Assembly: GCA_964219355.1 (NCBI GenBank)
Contig: CAXPOZ010000004.1
Coordinates: forward strand, 248,001 to 312,000
From: Parvularcula sp964219355
GTDB taxonomy: Bacteria; Pseudomonadota; Alphaproteobacteria; Caulobacterales; Parvularculaceae
Length of the DNA stretch: 64,000 nt
Direction of reading: 5' to 3'
A program made the translations under genes and the position numbers. Under the pieces are notes generated by a model. It did no database searches. It was given only the letters and a program-made list of their open reading frames with translations, and was not told the DNA's origin. Below, piece by piece: positions 1-8,877 of the stretch (position 1 is the stretch's first letter; the number at the start of each line of letters is the position of its first letter).

Positions 1-502
1 GACCTCCGACAACATCATCAAAATAGGCGAAGACTTCGCCATCAGCGCTGATCGAGACCGAACGGGCATCTGCCGGCACCGTGATACCGTCCGCCAGCGG
101 AAAGCCGAGCGGGGTCACCATCTGGCCATTGGGATCAACTTCAAACTTGCCGTCACGCGTAAAGGCTGGCTCACCATTGGGCAGCGTGACCTCGAAAAAG
201 CCGTTCCCTTCGATTGCGACATCAAGGTCGTTCCCGGTCGGAATGATCGTCCCCTGCCCGAACTGCATGGTGATGGCTGAGGTCTTCACGCCGAGGCCGA
301 GCTGCACACCCGTCGGTACGATCGTGCCGGTCGTTGAGGAAATCGCGCCCGGATTGACGTCCTGACGGTAGAGAAGATCAGCAAAGACAGCCTGGCGCGG
401 CGCATAGGCCGTGGTCGACATGTTCGCGATGTTGTTCGCGATCACATCAACCCGCGTCTGTTGGGCGGCCATACCGGTTGCGGCTGTTCTGAGTGCGTCC
501 AT
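1..502 (-). CDS. flgG: Flagellar distal rod protein FlgG (3' end outside window)
   Basis: Only the first 167 codons are present; the gene runs off the left edge. FlgG polymerises in the periplasm to form the distal rod between the proximal rod and the hook. The N-terminus begins MDALRTAATGM and carries the flagellar rod/hook signature ANNIANMSTTAY. A second conserved block (DLDVAIEGNGFFEV) is typical of the FlgF/FlgG/FlgE domain. The start is the ATG whose complement lies at 500-502, six bases downstream of the flgF stop, so the two genes are probably translated from one mRNA. The identity is secure; FlgF is excluded because the neighbouring gene is the better FlgF. Confidence 0.95.
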   Translation of the reverse strand, partial: MDALRTAATGMAAQQTRVDVIANNIANMSTTAYAPRQAVFADLLYRQDVNPGAISSTTGTIVPTGVQLGLGVKTSAITMQFGQGTIIPTGNDLDVAIEGNGFFEVTLPNGEPAFTRDGKFEVDPNGQMVTPLGFPLADGITVPADARSVSISADGEVFAYFDDVVGG

Positions 503-508
503 TCCCTA

Positions 509-1225
509 TTACCCCTGCTGCCTGATCGCATTGATCAGTTTTTCCAGACGCTCATTCTCCTGCTGAACGGCGTTCTGTCCGGCTTCAAACTGCCTTTGGG
601 CCTCAATGAGGCGAGCAAATTCCAGAACCGGATTGACGTTAGACTGTTCGATTGATCCTTGCACGATGGTCGGCTCTTCAATTGCCGTCGTCCCTTCGTC
701 GCTGATCCACAGGTTAAAGCCTGCGCGGCGCATTTCGCCATTCGGCGTAAAGGCGCCGACCTGCCCGAAGATCTCGCCATTCACCGAAAGCGTGCCGTCC
801 GACGCGATCGCGATATTGGTCGCATCAAGTGGCAGAGCAATCTCACCGCCGCCATTATCCGTCAGCGGAAAACCATTGGGATCGACAACCGTGCCTTCGG
901 GGTTGAGCAGGAACACACCAGCCCGTGTCAGGCGCTCGCCTTCCGGAGTCAGCACCTTGAAAAACCCTTCTCCTGACAGTGCAAGGTCAAACGTGCCGCC
1001 AGTCTTACGCAAGACACCTGGAGTGAAATCAATCGACCGCGCCGTCAGGTGCCCCATCGACAGGCTGGGATTCCCCTCGCCCGCCGCCTTCACATATTCA
1101 GAGAAAATGACGCCTTCGGACTTATAGCCGGGCGTCGAGGCATTCGCGATATTATTTGCAATGATCTGCGCGGTCTCGAGCAAGCCCGATTGGCGCGAGA
1201 GCATTGGTATTGAGGCATCACTCAT
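509..1225 (-). CDS. flgF: Flagellar basal-body rod protein FlgF
   Basis: A 238-residue proximal rod subunit, the usual size for FlgF. The N-terminal rod signature (ANNIANASTPGYKSE) starts near residue 24, and the C-terminal helix (ARLIEAQRQFEAGQNAVQ) is the matching flg_bbr_C segment. Its ATG overlaps the motA stop in an ATGA quartet, and flgG follows after six bases, so motA-flgF-flgG are tightly coupled. It builds part of the rod that crosses the periplasm. FlgF is chosen over FlgG from the shorter length and from gene order, which is flgF-flgG in this class. Confidence 0.93.
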   Translation of the reverse strand: MSDASIPMLSRQSGLLETAQIIANNIANASTPGYKSEGVIFSEYVKAAGEGNPSLSMGHLTARSIDFTPGVLRKTGGTFDLALSGEGFFKVLTPEGERLTRAGVFLLNPEGTVVDPNGFPLTDNGGGEIALPLDATNIAIASDGTLSVNGEIFGQVGAFTPNGEMRRAGFNLWISDEGTTAIEEPTIVQGSIEQSNVNPVLEFARLIEAQRQFEAGQNAVQQENERLEKLINAIRQQG

Positions 1226-2079
1226 GCCGCACTCCTCAGCGCCTGTTCGAGATCATTAAAGCTCGGCCGCATCGCAGTCGGGACGTGCCGGCGGCCCACT
1301 TCGACGCAGATATTGGGCGCATGCTTGTGAAGACTGGAAACCAGCACCTCACGGATCAATTCATAGAAGGCATGCTCTTCTTCGCGGACGGCTTCAATCC
1401 TTGTTCCAAGCGGTCCGAAGACGGAATAGGCAAGAAACACCCCGAGGAACGTACCGACCAGCGCGCCGCCAATCATTTTCCCCAGAATTTCCGGCGGCTT
1501 GTCGATCGACGCCATTGTCTTGATAACGCCGAGAACGGCCGCAACAATGCCGAGCGCCGGCAACGCGTCGGCGATCGCGTTGACCGCATGCGCCCCATGC
1601 AGGCGTTCTTCCTTCATCGCTTCAAGCTGCTTTTCGAGAAGCTCCTCGACCTGATGAACATCATCGAAGTTCATCATCATGGAGCGGATCGTATCGCAGA
1701 GAATGTCGACAGCCGCCTTGTCATTCTGGATACGCGGGAACTTGGCAAACATCGCCGAGTTCATGGGATCCTCAATGTGGGTTTCTATGTCGACCGGACT
1801 CTCTCTCAGCATCATGATCATCTCATGCATGAGACATAAGAGATCCTGATAGTCCTGCTTCTTCCATTTCGGACCGGCAAGCGCTGCCCCGAAGTCTCCC
1901 ATAGTATGCTTGATCCGGCTCATGTCGTTGCCGACGAGGAAAGCGCCAATTGCAGCGCCGCCGATCATCATCATCTCATATGGGAGGGAGTGCAGGATAA
2001 TACCCAGCTTGCCGCCGGCGATAACATAACCGCCGAACACCATGACAAGCGTAACGATCAGACCGATTACGGAAAGCAT
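1222..2079 (-). CDS. motA: Flagellar stator protein MotA
   Basis: A 285-residue inner-membrane stator subunit that couples ion flow to flagellar rotation together with MotB. Two hydrophobic segments lie in residues 1-55. A long cytoplasmic domain follows, then two more membrane segments near residues 165-225, with the conserved proline-bearing stretch ADALPALGIVAAVLG and the block IGGALVGTFLGVFLAY. The C-terminal tail is about 60 residues. It sits downstream of the motE-like gene across a 67-base gap and overlaps flgF by four bases. The partner motB lies about 10.5 kb away in another block of the cluster. Confidence 0.95.
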   Translation of the reverse strand: MLSVIGLIVTLVMVFGGYVIAGGKLGIILHSLPYEMMMIGGAAIGAFLVGNDMSRIKHTMGDFGAALAGPKWKKQDYQDLLCLMHEMIMMLRESPVDIETHIEDPMNSAMFAKFPRIQNDKAAVDILCDTIRSMMMNFDDVHQVEELLEKQLEAMKEERLHGAHAVNAIADALPALGIVAAVLGVIKTMASIDKPPEILGKMIGGALVGTFLGVFLAYSVFGPLGTRIEAVREEEHAFYELIREVLVSSLHKHAPNICVEVGRRHVPTAMRPSFNDLEQALRSAA

Positions 2080-2146
2080 AGAATCTTAATGCGGGGTTTG
2101 GGGTGTACAAAGGGTTAAGGAAGATGAACGCGATCCTAATTCGCGT

Positions 2147-2656
2147 TTAAAAATCCTCCGCCACGAGCGCTTCGGTGACAGCAACCGCCTCATCATCCGT
2201 CATGCTGGCAAGGATTGCAGCGCCCTGCTCACCCGGCATGGCGGAGATAAAGCCAGCGGCACGCTCGGCAGGCAGGGCCGCGAGGATCTTTGCGGCTTTC
2301 TCGGAAGGCATCCGCGCATAAAGCAGTGCCAGCCGGGTCCGTTCCGCAGATTTCTCTTCAGCCAGCGCGGAGCGGGTCGCCTCCATCTTCTGGCGCTCTT
2401 CCTTCATTGCCATGGCGGCCATGCGCAGCTCGATGCGCTGGGCGGTCAGCTCCTGGACTTCTTCGGACGGCGCCGACGCTTCACTCGCCTCTTCGCGGAC
2501 AACGAGACCATCGGCCCTGACGATTGTGGGCATGGGCTGAGGGACAGCATCGCGGCTTGCATCCGCTGGACTGACGCTCAGCGCACCGACCACTTGCCCG
2601 CCACCGGCAAGCAGGAACAGCGCCGCCAGCGTGCGCAGGATCGGGCGGTCATTCAC
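2147..2656 (-). CDS. MotE-like flagellar chaperone-type protein
   Basis: A 169-residue protein with an N-terminal signal-like hydrophobic stretch (residues about 9-26), a coiled-coil region (about 65-110) and a C-terminal helical module resembling the MgtE N-terminal domain (RMPSEKAAKILAALP and following). This architecture is that of MotE in Sinorhizobium, a periplasmic chaperone for a motility protein. The homologous gene commonly lies between the DUF6468 gene and motA in alphaproteobacteria, as here. Its ATG overlaps the upstream stop by four bases. The MotE family assignment comes from architecture and position; its client protein here is unknown. Confidence 0.75.
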   Translation of the reverse strand: MNDRPILRTLAALFLLAGGGQVVGALSVSPADASRDAVPQPMPTIVRADGLVVREEASEASAPSEEVQELTAQRIELRMAAMAMKEERQKMEATRSALAEEKSAERTRLALLYARMPSEKAAKILAALPAERAAGFISAMPGEQGAAILASMTDDEAVAVTEALVAEDF

Positions 2657-3495
2657 GCTTTTGCCTGTCGACCACGGTCAAGCGGCGCCTGTTTCAGGCT
2701 GGCCTGACCCTGTTTCTGGCGAAGCCGCCGGGCAAAGCTCGCCACCGCATCATCGCGTGGCGGCATAGCCGGTGCTTCGGGCGTGTAATTGGCAAGATCG
2801 TCTTGCTGCGCTGCTTTACGGACAGCCGCTTCTTTGGCGCGCTGGGCGGCAAGCGCCCGGGCCAGCGCCACTTCACGGGCGGTCATTTCGCGGTCGCCTG
2901 AAATCTGCGGACGCCGGACGGCAGGCCGCTGGCGCGGCGCCTCTGTTTCTCGAACAGGCGCAATGTCAGCGGCAGCTTCATAATCCTGCGCTTTAAGCTG
3001 AGGTTGCGACTGAACTTCCGGCTGCGGACGCAGAGCAGGCTGCGGTGCAGGCGGCGCGGCGGGTGCCTTGATCTCTTTGGACTTCTCTTCGATCAGTTTG
3101 GTCAGATCGCGCGCTTCGGTCAGGCCGTCCATCAACGACTTATAGGCAGCATCAAGCCGCTCGGTCGCTTCACCGGTCTTGGCTTTATATTCCTTCCACG
3201 TCTCACGCGCCTGGCGTTCCATCGTCTCAAGAAGGATATCGACTTTCTCTTCGCTGGCATCGACCTTGGAGAGCATGATGCGCAGTTCACTGACAGCCGC
3301 GAGCGCCTCACGGTTCAGTTTTGCGGCATTCGCTTCAACCGAGCTGACCGATTTGGTGAGGTTCACCATGGCCTGCCCGACGCCCTTGCGCAGGTTCTGC
3401 AGCGCATGCAGCCGCCGGCTCAACGTCCAGCAATAAAATGCCGAACATGTCGAGATGAACAGGAGCGCGAAGTCGAATGCCGTTGACATGATCAT
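2653..3495 (-). CDS. DUF6468 flagellar-cluster membrane protein
   Basis: A 280-residue protein with one N-terminal membrane segment (residues about 5-24), a long coiled coil (about 35-145), a proline/glutamine-rich linker (about 145-175) and a basic C-terminal region. This matches the DUF6468 family, found in alphaproteobacterial flagellar clusters next to fliL. The topology suggests a single-pass inner-membrane protein with a large soluble coiled coil. Its biochemical role is not known. The start codon overlaps the fliL stop (ATGA), so it is translationally coupled to fliL. An internal ATG two codons further in is also possible. Confidence 0.72.
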   Translation of the reverse strand: MIMSTAFDFALLFISTCSAFYCWTLSRRLHALQNLRKGVGQAMVNLTKSVSSVEANAAKLNREALAAVSELRIMLSKVDASEEKVDILLETMERQARETWKEYKAKTGEATERLDAAYKSLMDGLTEARDLTKLIEEKSKEIKAPAAPPAPQPALRPQPEVQSQPQLKAQDYEAAADIAPVRETEAPRQRPAVRRPQISGDREMTAREVALARALAAQRAKEAAVRKAAQQDDLANYTPEAPAMPPRDDAVASFARRLRQKQGQASLKQAPLDRGRQAKA

Positions 3496-3986
3496 TTGAG
3501 CAGAAAATCCGTTACGAGAATGCTGTAGACTGCGTCGTCTCCCAACGTCGAGTGGGCCTGGTCTAAAAGTGATGCCTTGAGTTCCGGCATCGCCATCGGG
3601 TCTGTGATGAGGTCGATATCGGTCAATCGAAGCCTCTCAATGAATCTGTCCCGCAAGCGGAGGAACTGAACATCCGTCAGCTCCGGTGACTCCGGCGGTC
3701 GGCCCAGCGCTATTGTGATTCGCAGGTGATCCGCGCCCGCATCAGGTGCGAGCGACACGACGATCGGCTCCAGCGAGACATAGCTTGCGGCGCGCGCTGC
3801 CATTTCCTCAGGATCGATCGGCTTGACCTCTTCCTCGCACGGAATGACCTGCACCGGCTGAGGGGTTGCTGCGAACCAGACCATGCCGAAGGTCCCGGCC
3901 GCCGCGATCACCGCAAGCGGCAGGATAGACATCAGCCCGCCGCCTTTTGCGGCTTTTCCGTCGTCGTCTTTTTCTGCGTCCGCCAT
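3492..3986 (-). CDS. fliL: Flagellar basal body-associated protein FliL
   Basis: A 164-residue single-pass inner-membrane protein that sits around the stator and supports motor function. A short charged cytoplasmic tail is followed by a membrane segment at residues about 19-40 and then the periplasmic FliL domain (YVSLEPIVVSL, then ITIALGRP). It is the first gene of the minus-strand operon fliL-DUF6468-motE-like-motA-flgF-flgG. It is divergent from fliF, and the 118-base gap between them holds the shared control region. Length and domain order are normal for the family. Confidence 0.92.
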   Translation of the reverse strand: MADAEKDDDGKAAKGGGLMSILPLAVIAAAGTFGMVWFAATPQPVQVIPCEEEVKPIDPEEMAARAASYVSLEPIVVSLAPDAGADHLRITIALGRPPESPELTDVQFLRLRDRFIERLRLTDIDLITDPMAMPELKASLLDQAHSTLGDDAVYSILVTDFLLK

Positions 3987-4061
3987 CTACCCAACCCTTT
4001 GACGTGTCTTTCGAACAGGGGCACGAGATCCCACTGGCAAAAGGTTAAAGCCCGGTACTGG

Positions 4062-4076
4062 TAAAGGGTTTGTTAA
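4062..4076 (+). promoter_or_regulatory. Candidate CtrA-type site between fliL and fliF
   Basis: The sequence TAAA-N7-TTAA differs by one base from the CtrA consensus TTAA-N7-TTAA. It lies 29 bases before the fliF start, in the 118-base gap between fliF and the divergent fliL. CtrA drives early flagellar operons in Caulobacter-type bacteria, so the location makes sense. A single one-mismatch match in an AT-rich gap could still be chance. Confidence 0.3.
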
Positions 4077-4104
4077 GAGTCTTATTGATAGCGCGTTAAC
4101 GAAG

Positions 4105-5631
4105 ATGAACGACGAGAATTCCACTCAGAACTGGGGACCGCTGTCGACTTGGATGCGGCTGGATTTGCGTCAGCAAATCAGCGCCATCGTCTCGACAGGG
4201 ATCGTCATCTTTGGCTGCATGTTCCTCATCAAGATGGCGCGTACCGAAGGCGAGGCCCTCCTCTTCTCAGGCGTCGATGCAAGTTCCGCCGGGGAAATCG
4301 CGCTCCAACTCGACGGCATGGCTGTTCCCTATACGGTCAAGGGCTCGGCAATCTATGTGCCGCAGTCCCAGCGTGATCGCCTGCGGATCGAGATGGCCCG
4401 CATGGGCCTGCCCGCTCCGAATGGCGCAGGCTATGAGCTGCTCGACAATCTCAATGGGTTCTCGACGACCGCCGACATGTTCGATGCTGCCTATTGGCGC
4501 GCCAAGGAAGGCGAGCTGACAAGGACGATCATGGCGATGCCGTCCGTGCGCTCCGCCCGCGTCCATTTAGGTGTGACCCGCAGCTCCGCCTTCCGCCGCG
4601 GACGGAATAACAAGAGCGCCTCTGTCACGATTGAAGCGCCGATGTCGCTGTCGAAGGAACAGGCGACTTCGATCCAGTATCTGACCGCCCTCGCCGTGCC
4701 TGATCTGATGCCGGAGAATGTCGCGGTCGTGGATACAGCGCGCGGCGTCATTGCCGGCCCCGGCGGGCCGAGCGATGAGACGACCGGCAATATGGATCAG
4801 AATGCGCGCGAGGATGCGCTATCCAACAGGCTGACCCAGCTTCTTGAAGCGCATGTCGGTGCGGGCAATGCGCAAGTCTCTGTCGCGCTTGAGCTTGATC
4901 ATTCTTCGGTCGCTGAGACCCAGCGTGTCATCGATCCCGACAGCCGCCAGATCGCCAGCCGCGACCTGATGGAAGAGCGCGATGTCGAGATGACCGGCCA
5001 GGGCGTCGTCACCGTCGCGAGCAATCTGCCCGAAGGTGAGCTGAATGCCGAAGATGAAACAAACCCGATCATGCGTTCGAAGCGTGATGAGAAGGTCAGC
5101 TATACCGGCACCCAGACCGAGCGCGTGATCCAGCAGCGCCCCGGCACCATCAACCGGCTGAGCATCGCGGTCCTCCTCAATGAGCGCTACACCGATGACG
5201 GCAATGGCAACCTCCAGCTTGATCCGCGCAGTCCGGAAGAACTCGCCGCCCTTGAATCGCTAGTCGCCAGCGCCGCTGGGATCGATGCGAATCGCGGTGA
5301 CCAGCTTTCGGTGCAGATCCTGCCCTTCGAAGTGCCCGCCCCCGTCGAGATGGGCACCCCGCCGACCTTCGTTGAAGAATTCGTGATGCCGCGAGCGATC
5401 GAGCTTGCCCAGATGGTTTTCATGGGCCTGATCGTCCTCGTCGTCGGACTATTTATCCTCAAACCGATCCTCAGCCCCAAGAAACCGAAGGGTGATGACG
5501 ATCTGGACTCAGCCCCCTCGTTAGAATCGATGGATGCTGCATCTCTCCTGACCATGTTGACGAAGGAGAACCCTGATAATGCCGCGGCCATTCTTGATGA
5601 CTGGTTCGAGAAAGAGGCGGACGCGGCCTGA
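4105..5631 (+). CDS. fliF: Flagellar MS-ring protein FliF
   Basis: A 508-residue protein that forms the MS ring in the inner membrane, the platform on which the flagellum is built. A first membrane segment lies at residues about 27-48. The periplasmic ring-building domains follow (blocks LEAHVGAGNAQVSVALELD and RPGTINRLSIAVLLNE). A second membrane segment lies near 432-455, and the short cytoplasmic tail ending NPDNAAAILDDWFE is the FliG-binding region. It opens the plus-strand operon fliF-fliN-fliP-fliG, with fliN 20 bases downstream. The size is slightly below the 530-560 residues of many FliF proteins but no domain is missing. Confidence 0.96.
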   Translation: MNDENSTQNWGPLSTWMRLDLRQQISAIVSTGIVIFGCMFLIKMARTEGEALLFSGVDASSAGEIALQLDGMAVPYTVKGSAIYVPQSQRDRLRIEMARMGLPAPNGAGYELLDNLNGFSTTADMFDAAYWRAKEGELTRTIMAMPSVRSARVHLGVTRSSAFRRGRNNKSASVTIEAPMSLSKEQATSIQYLTALAVPDLMPENVAVVDTARGVIAGPGGPSDETTGNMDQNAREDALSNRLTQLLEAHVGAGNAQVSVALELDHSSVAETQRVIDPDSRQIASRDLMEERDVEMTGQGVVTVASNLPEGELNAEDETNPIMRSKRDEKVSYTGTQTERVIQQRPGTINRLSIAVLLNERYTDDGNGNLQLDPRSPEELAALESLVASAAGIDANRGDQLSVQILPFEVPAPVEMGTPPTFVEEFVMPRAIELAQMVFMGLIVLVVGLFILKPILSPKKPKGDDDLDSAPSLESMDAASLLTMLTKENPDNAAAILDDWFEKEADAA

Positions 5632-5651
5632 TGTAAGGCGAGGCTAAAGCC

Positions 5652-5927
5652 ATGAGTGATGCCCTGACCGCGAGTTCGAACGATCCGCTATATGATATCC
5701 AGCTGCCGGTGACGGTGGTCGTGGGACAGGTGACTCTGTCGCTTGCCGATCTCTCCAAATGGGAAGCGGACACGATTGTTGCGCTCGGTGTGAAGACATC
5801 CGAGCCCGTCGAGCTGCAGGTGAACGGCAAGGTCGTGGCCACCGGTGAGCTCTGCGAAGGACAGAACGGTCCGAACTCCCTCGCTGTGCGCATTCTCGAC
5901 ATCCGCAAGGATAGTGCGCACACATGA
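5652..5927 (+). CDS. fliN: Flagellar motor switch protein FliN
   Basis: A 91-residue C-ring subunit consisting of little more than the SpoA domain (blocks QLPVTVVVGQVTLSLADL and VNGKVVATGEL, with the hydrophobic patch VAL). FliN pairs with FliM at the base of the switch and binds export components. The protein is shorter than E. coli FliN because the N-terminal extension is nearly absent. The last four bases overlap the fliP start (ATGA). It lies between fliF and fliP, and no fliH is visible nearby. Confidence 0.92.
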   Translation: MSDALTASSNDPLYDIQLPVTVVVGQVTLSLADLSKWEADTIVALGVKTSEPVELQVNGKVVATGELCEGQNGPNSLAVRILDIRKDSAHT

Positions 5928-6682
5928 TCCGTACCGTACTCATTCTGACGGTACTCCTCGCGCTGATCCCTGCCTTCGCCCAGACGGTGGATCCCCTTCC
6001 GCTCGGGGAAGTGCTGGACTCGCCTGAAGTCGTCGCTGCCGCAGGGTCTCTGCGGGGTCAGCTCGTCCCGCTCATCGCGATTATCACCATACTGAGCCTT
6101 GCGCCGGGCATCATCATGATGATGACCTGCCTGCCGCTGATGGTCATCGTCTTCGGCTTCCTGCGCCAGGCCATCGGCCTGCAGCAGAGCCCGCCCTCGA
6201 TGATGATTACGTCGCTCGCGCTCTTTCTCACCTTTTTTGTGATGGAGCCGGTTTTCACGACCGCATGGGAGACTGCGATCCAGCCCTACCAACAAGGCGC
6301 GATCGCCGAGGGTGAGGCCTTCAACCTCGCCATGATTCCGTTCCGTGACTTTATGGAAGCGCGGACCCATGAAACGACCCTCGTCACGCTGTCAGATTCC
6401 CTGCCAGGCCGTTGGTCGCAGGATGCGCTAGACGGCCCGCCGCTGTCGCTGCTCATCCCGTCCTTCATGCTGTCGGAAATCAAAACGGCCTTTCAGATCG
6501 GCTTTGCGATTTTTCTACCTTTTCTCGCCATTGACCTCGTTGTCGCCGCCATCCTGATGGCGATGGGGATGATGATGGTGCCGCCTGCCGTGGTCTCCCT
6601 GCCCTTCAAGCTCGCCTTCTTCGTGATGGCGGATGGCTGGACCAAACTGGCGGGAGCCTTGCTCAGAGGGTATTCGGGATGA
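5924..6682 (+). CDS. fliP: Flagellar export gate protein FliP
   Basis: A 252-residue polytopic component of the type III export gate that makes the channel with FliQ and FliR. It has a signal peptide (residues 1-19), a first pair of hydrophobic helices near 45-85, a soluble loop, and the strongly conserved block SEIKTAFQIGF followed by two more helices (about 195-245). Both ends overlap neighbours by four bases (fliN upstream, fliG downstream). FliQ, FliR and FlhB are not in this window. Confidence 0.95.
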   Translation: MIRTVLILTVLLALIPAFAQTVDPLPLGEVLDSPEVVAAAGSLRGQLVPLIAIITILSLAPGIIMMMTCLPLMVIVFGFLRQAIGLQQSPPSMMITSLALFLTFFVMEPVFTTAWETAIQPYQQGAIAEGEAFNLAMIPFRDFMEARTHETTLVTLSDSLPGRWSQDALDGPPLSLLIPSFMLSEIKTAFQIGFAIFLPFLAIDLVVAAILMAMGMMMVPPAVVSLPFKLAFFVMADGWTKLAGALLRGYSG

Positions 6683-7764
6683 ACCAGACGTCGAAACGCT
6701 CAGGACGCAATAGCGGCAAAGCCCTGCCGCCACCGCCCAGGCGTACCTCCTCTCAAAAAGCGGCTGCGATCCTGGCGCTGCTTGATCCGGAGACGTTGCA
6801 ACAACTCACGGGTCGTCTGCCCGAGAAGCACCGCGACCGCCTGCTGACCGCTGTGCGCTCCTTGCGCATGGTCGATGTCGCCGAGCAGAAACGCATTGCG
6901 GCGGAATTCGCGAAAGAGCTTGCTCGCGGCCAGAATGCTGTGCGCGGTACGGATGAAGTTGCAACCGAGCTGCGGACTGCCCTTTTCCCGGAACCTGAGC
7001 CCCTGCCAGATCTTGGCATCGAAATGCAGACCGAAACCGAGCTCGATTTCGGCGACAACAAGGTCTCGATCTGGGAAGAAGTCGGCTCCATGCCGGCCTC
7101 GGTTCTCGTCAAATTCTTCACAGGCAAATCCAGTTCGGTCATCTCGGTTGCCATGTCCTGCCTGCCAGACGACCTTGTCAGTGAGCTGATGGCAGAGCTC
7201 GACGAGCCCGCCGTCAAGGCCGCGATGGTGCATCTTGCGAATAATGGCGCCCCCAATCCGTTGGCCATTGAGGCTGTCGAAAACCTCTTGCGTGAAGGCC
7301 TGCTGCAGGGCGATGAGCCGATTGTCGAAAGCGAAGGCAATCCGAACGCGGACAAGGTCGCAAACTACCTGAACCGCATGGTCAGCTCACGCCGTGATGC
7401 CGTTCTTGACGAACTCGACAAAGAACTGAGCGCCGAGGATGCCGCCGAAATTCGCGCGAAAGTCCTCAGCTTTGGCGCGCTTTCCGACCGTCTGCCGCGC
7501 AGCGCCATCCCGCAGGTCTTGCGGGAAATCGACGAGAAAACCATGCTCACGGCGCTGCATTTCGGCAGCAAGAAAGACAAGGAAACTGTCGATTATCTCC
7601 TGGCCAACATCTCCCAGCGGATGGCCGGTCAGTACCGGGAGAAAATGGAAGAGCTTGGCGATATTGATGAGGAAGACGGCGAGAAGGCTCAGTCGACCTT
7701 TATCTGCAAAATCCTCAGCATGGCTGATGCGGGCAGTATCGACCTGATCAGCGCAGCTGGCTGA
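6679..7764 (+). CDS. fliG: Divergent flagellar motor switch protein FliG
   Basis: A 361-residue FliG homologue that links FliF to the stator and transmits torque. The C-terminal domain is recognisable from the blocks IPQVLREIDEKTMLTAL and ANISQRMAGQYREKMEEL. The middle domain is aligned around CLPDDLVSELMAEL, but the usual EHPQ motif is replaced by KFFTGKSSSV. The N-terminal region includes the FliF-binding type helices (QKAAAILALLDPETLQQL). It starts on an ATGA overlap with fliP and closes the fliF-fliN-fliP-fliG operon. Family membership is firm, but it is clearly a divergent FliG. Confidence 0.85.
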   Translation: MNQTSKRSGRNSGKALPPPPRRTSSQKAAAILALLDPETLQQLTGRLPEKHRDRLLTAVRSLRMVDVAEQKRIAAEFAKELARGQNAVRGTDEVATELRTALFPEPEPLPDLGIEMQTETELDFGDNKVSIWEEVGSMPASVLVKFFTGKSSSVISVAMSCLPDDLVSELMAELDEPAVKAAMVHLANNGAPNPLAIEAVENLLREGLLQGDEPIVESEGNPNADKVANYLNRMVSSRRDAVLDELDKELSAEDAAEIRAKVLSFGALSDRLPRSAIPQVLREIDEKTMLTALHFGSKKDKETVDYLLANISQRMAGQYREKMEELGDIDEEDGEKAQSTFICKILSMADAGSIDLISAAG

Positions 7765-7776
7765 TCCGTCTTCGAC

Positions 7777-8877
7777 TTATTGAAGCACGAGCTCTGCGTG
7801 CAGTGCGCCGGCGGTCTTCATCGTTTTCAATATATCGATGATCTCACGCGGTGTGACGCCAAGTGCATTGAGCGCCGCAACCAGATCAGACAATGTCGCC
7901 GTCTCATTGATCAGTCCGACATTCCCCGGGGCGCCATCTGTCACCGCAATCTCGGTACGCGGCAGCGGCACTGTTTCACCTTCGGAGAATGGCCCCGGCT
8001 GTGAGGCAATCGGTGTTTCAGCAATCGCGATTGAGAGATTGCCCTGCGCGATGCCGACTGCGGAGAGTTTGACCTCGCTGCCAAGCACGATGGTGCCGGA
8101 GCGCTGATCGATCACCACACGGGCGGGCGTATCGGGCCGCAGGGTCAGGCTTTCAATCTGGCTGAGCACACGCGCCGGGCTCTGATTATCCATGAACCGC
8201 AGGACCACCGTGCCAGGATCGAGCATCTGGGCCGAGCCGGTGCCGAGCGCGATGTTGAGCGCATCTTCGATCCGCGCAGCGGTCGTGAAATCCGGGTTCT
8301 TGAGCGCAAGATCCACCTTACGCAGATCACCAAAATTGAACTGCACTTCGCGTTCAACCCGCGCGCCTTCAGGGATCACCCCGGCGGTCGGCGTGCCTTG
8401 CGTGATGCTGGCGGCTTCGCCTTCGGCGGTGAATCCGCTGATCAGAACCGGCCCTTGGGCCACAGCGTAGACTTCGCCATTCGCAGCCGTCAGCGGCGTC
8501 ATGACGAGCGTGCCGCCTGTCAGATCGGACGCATCGCCAATCGAGGAAACGGTGACATCAATCTCGCTGCCTGCCCTTGCAAAAGGCGGCAGGGATGCGG
8601 TCACGAGGACAGCGGCAATATTATTGGGGCGGAAATTCTCATCCGAGACATTCACGCCCAGCCGCTGGAGCAGGCTCGACAGGGCTTCTTCGGTATAAGG
8701 TGAATTCCGCAGCGTATCGCCCGACCCATTGAGGCCGACGACAAGACCATAGCCGATCAGATCGTTCGAGCGGACGCCTTCGATCGTGACGAGGTCTTTG
8801 AGACGCACATCCGCTGCCCCCACTGATCCCGTGAAGAGAAGAACAGCGGTGAAGGCAGAGAGAATGCGTTTTATCAT
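7777..8877 (-). CDS. flgI: Flagellar P-ring protein FlgI
   Basis: A 366-residue periplasmic protein that assembles the P ring around the rod in the peptidoglycan layer. It has a Sec signal peptide (residues 1-21, cleaved after SVGAA) and the canonical block LKDLVTIEGVRSNDLIGYG. NPDFTTA and VALNALGVTPREIIDILK fall where expected near the C-terminus. The ATG overlaps the flgL stop by four bases. It is the last gene of the flgE-flgK-flgL-flgI block and ends 12 bases from the convergent fliG. Confidence 0.95.
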   Translation of the reverse strand: MIKRILSAFTAVLLFTGSVGAADVRLKDLVTIEGVRSNDLIGYGLVVGLNGSGDTLRNSPYTEEALSSLLQRLGVNVSDENFRPNNIAAVLVTASLPPFARAGSEIDVTVSSIGDASDLTGGTLVMTPLTAANGEVYAVAQGPVLISGFTAEGEAASITQGTPTAGVIPEGARVEREVQFNFGDLRKVDLALKNPDFTTAARIEDALNIALGTGSAQMLDPGTVVLRFMDNQSPARVLSQIESLTLRPDTPARVVIDQRSGTIVLGSEVKLSAVGIAQGNLSIAIAETPIASQPGPFSEGETVPLPRTEIAVTDGAPGNVGLINETATLSDLVAALNALGVTPREIIDILKTMKTAGALHAELVLQ

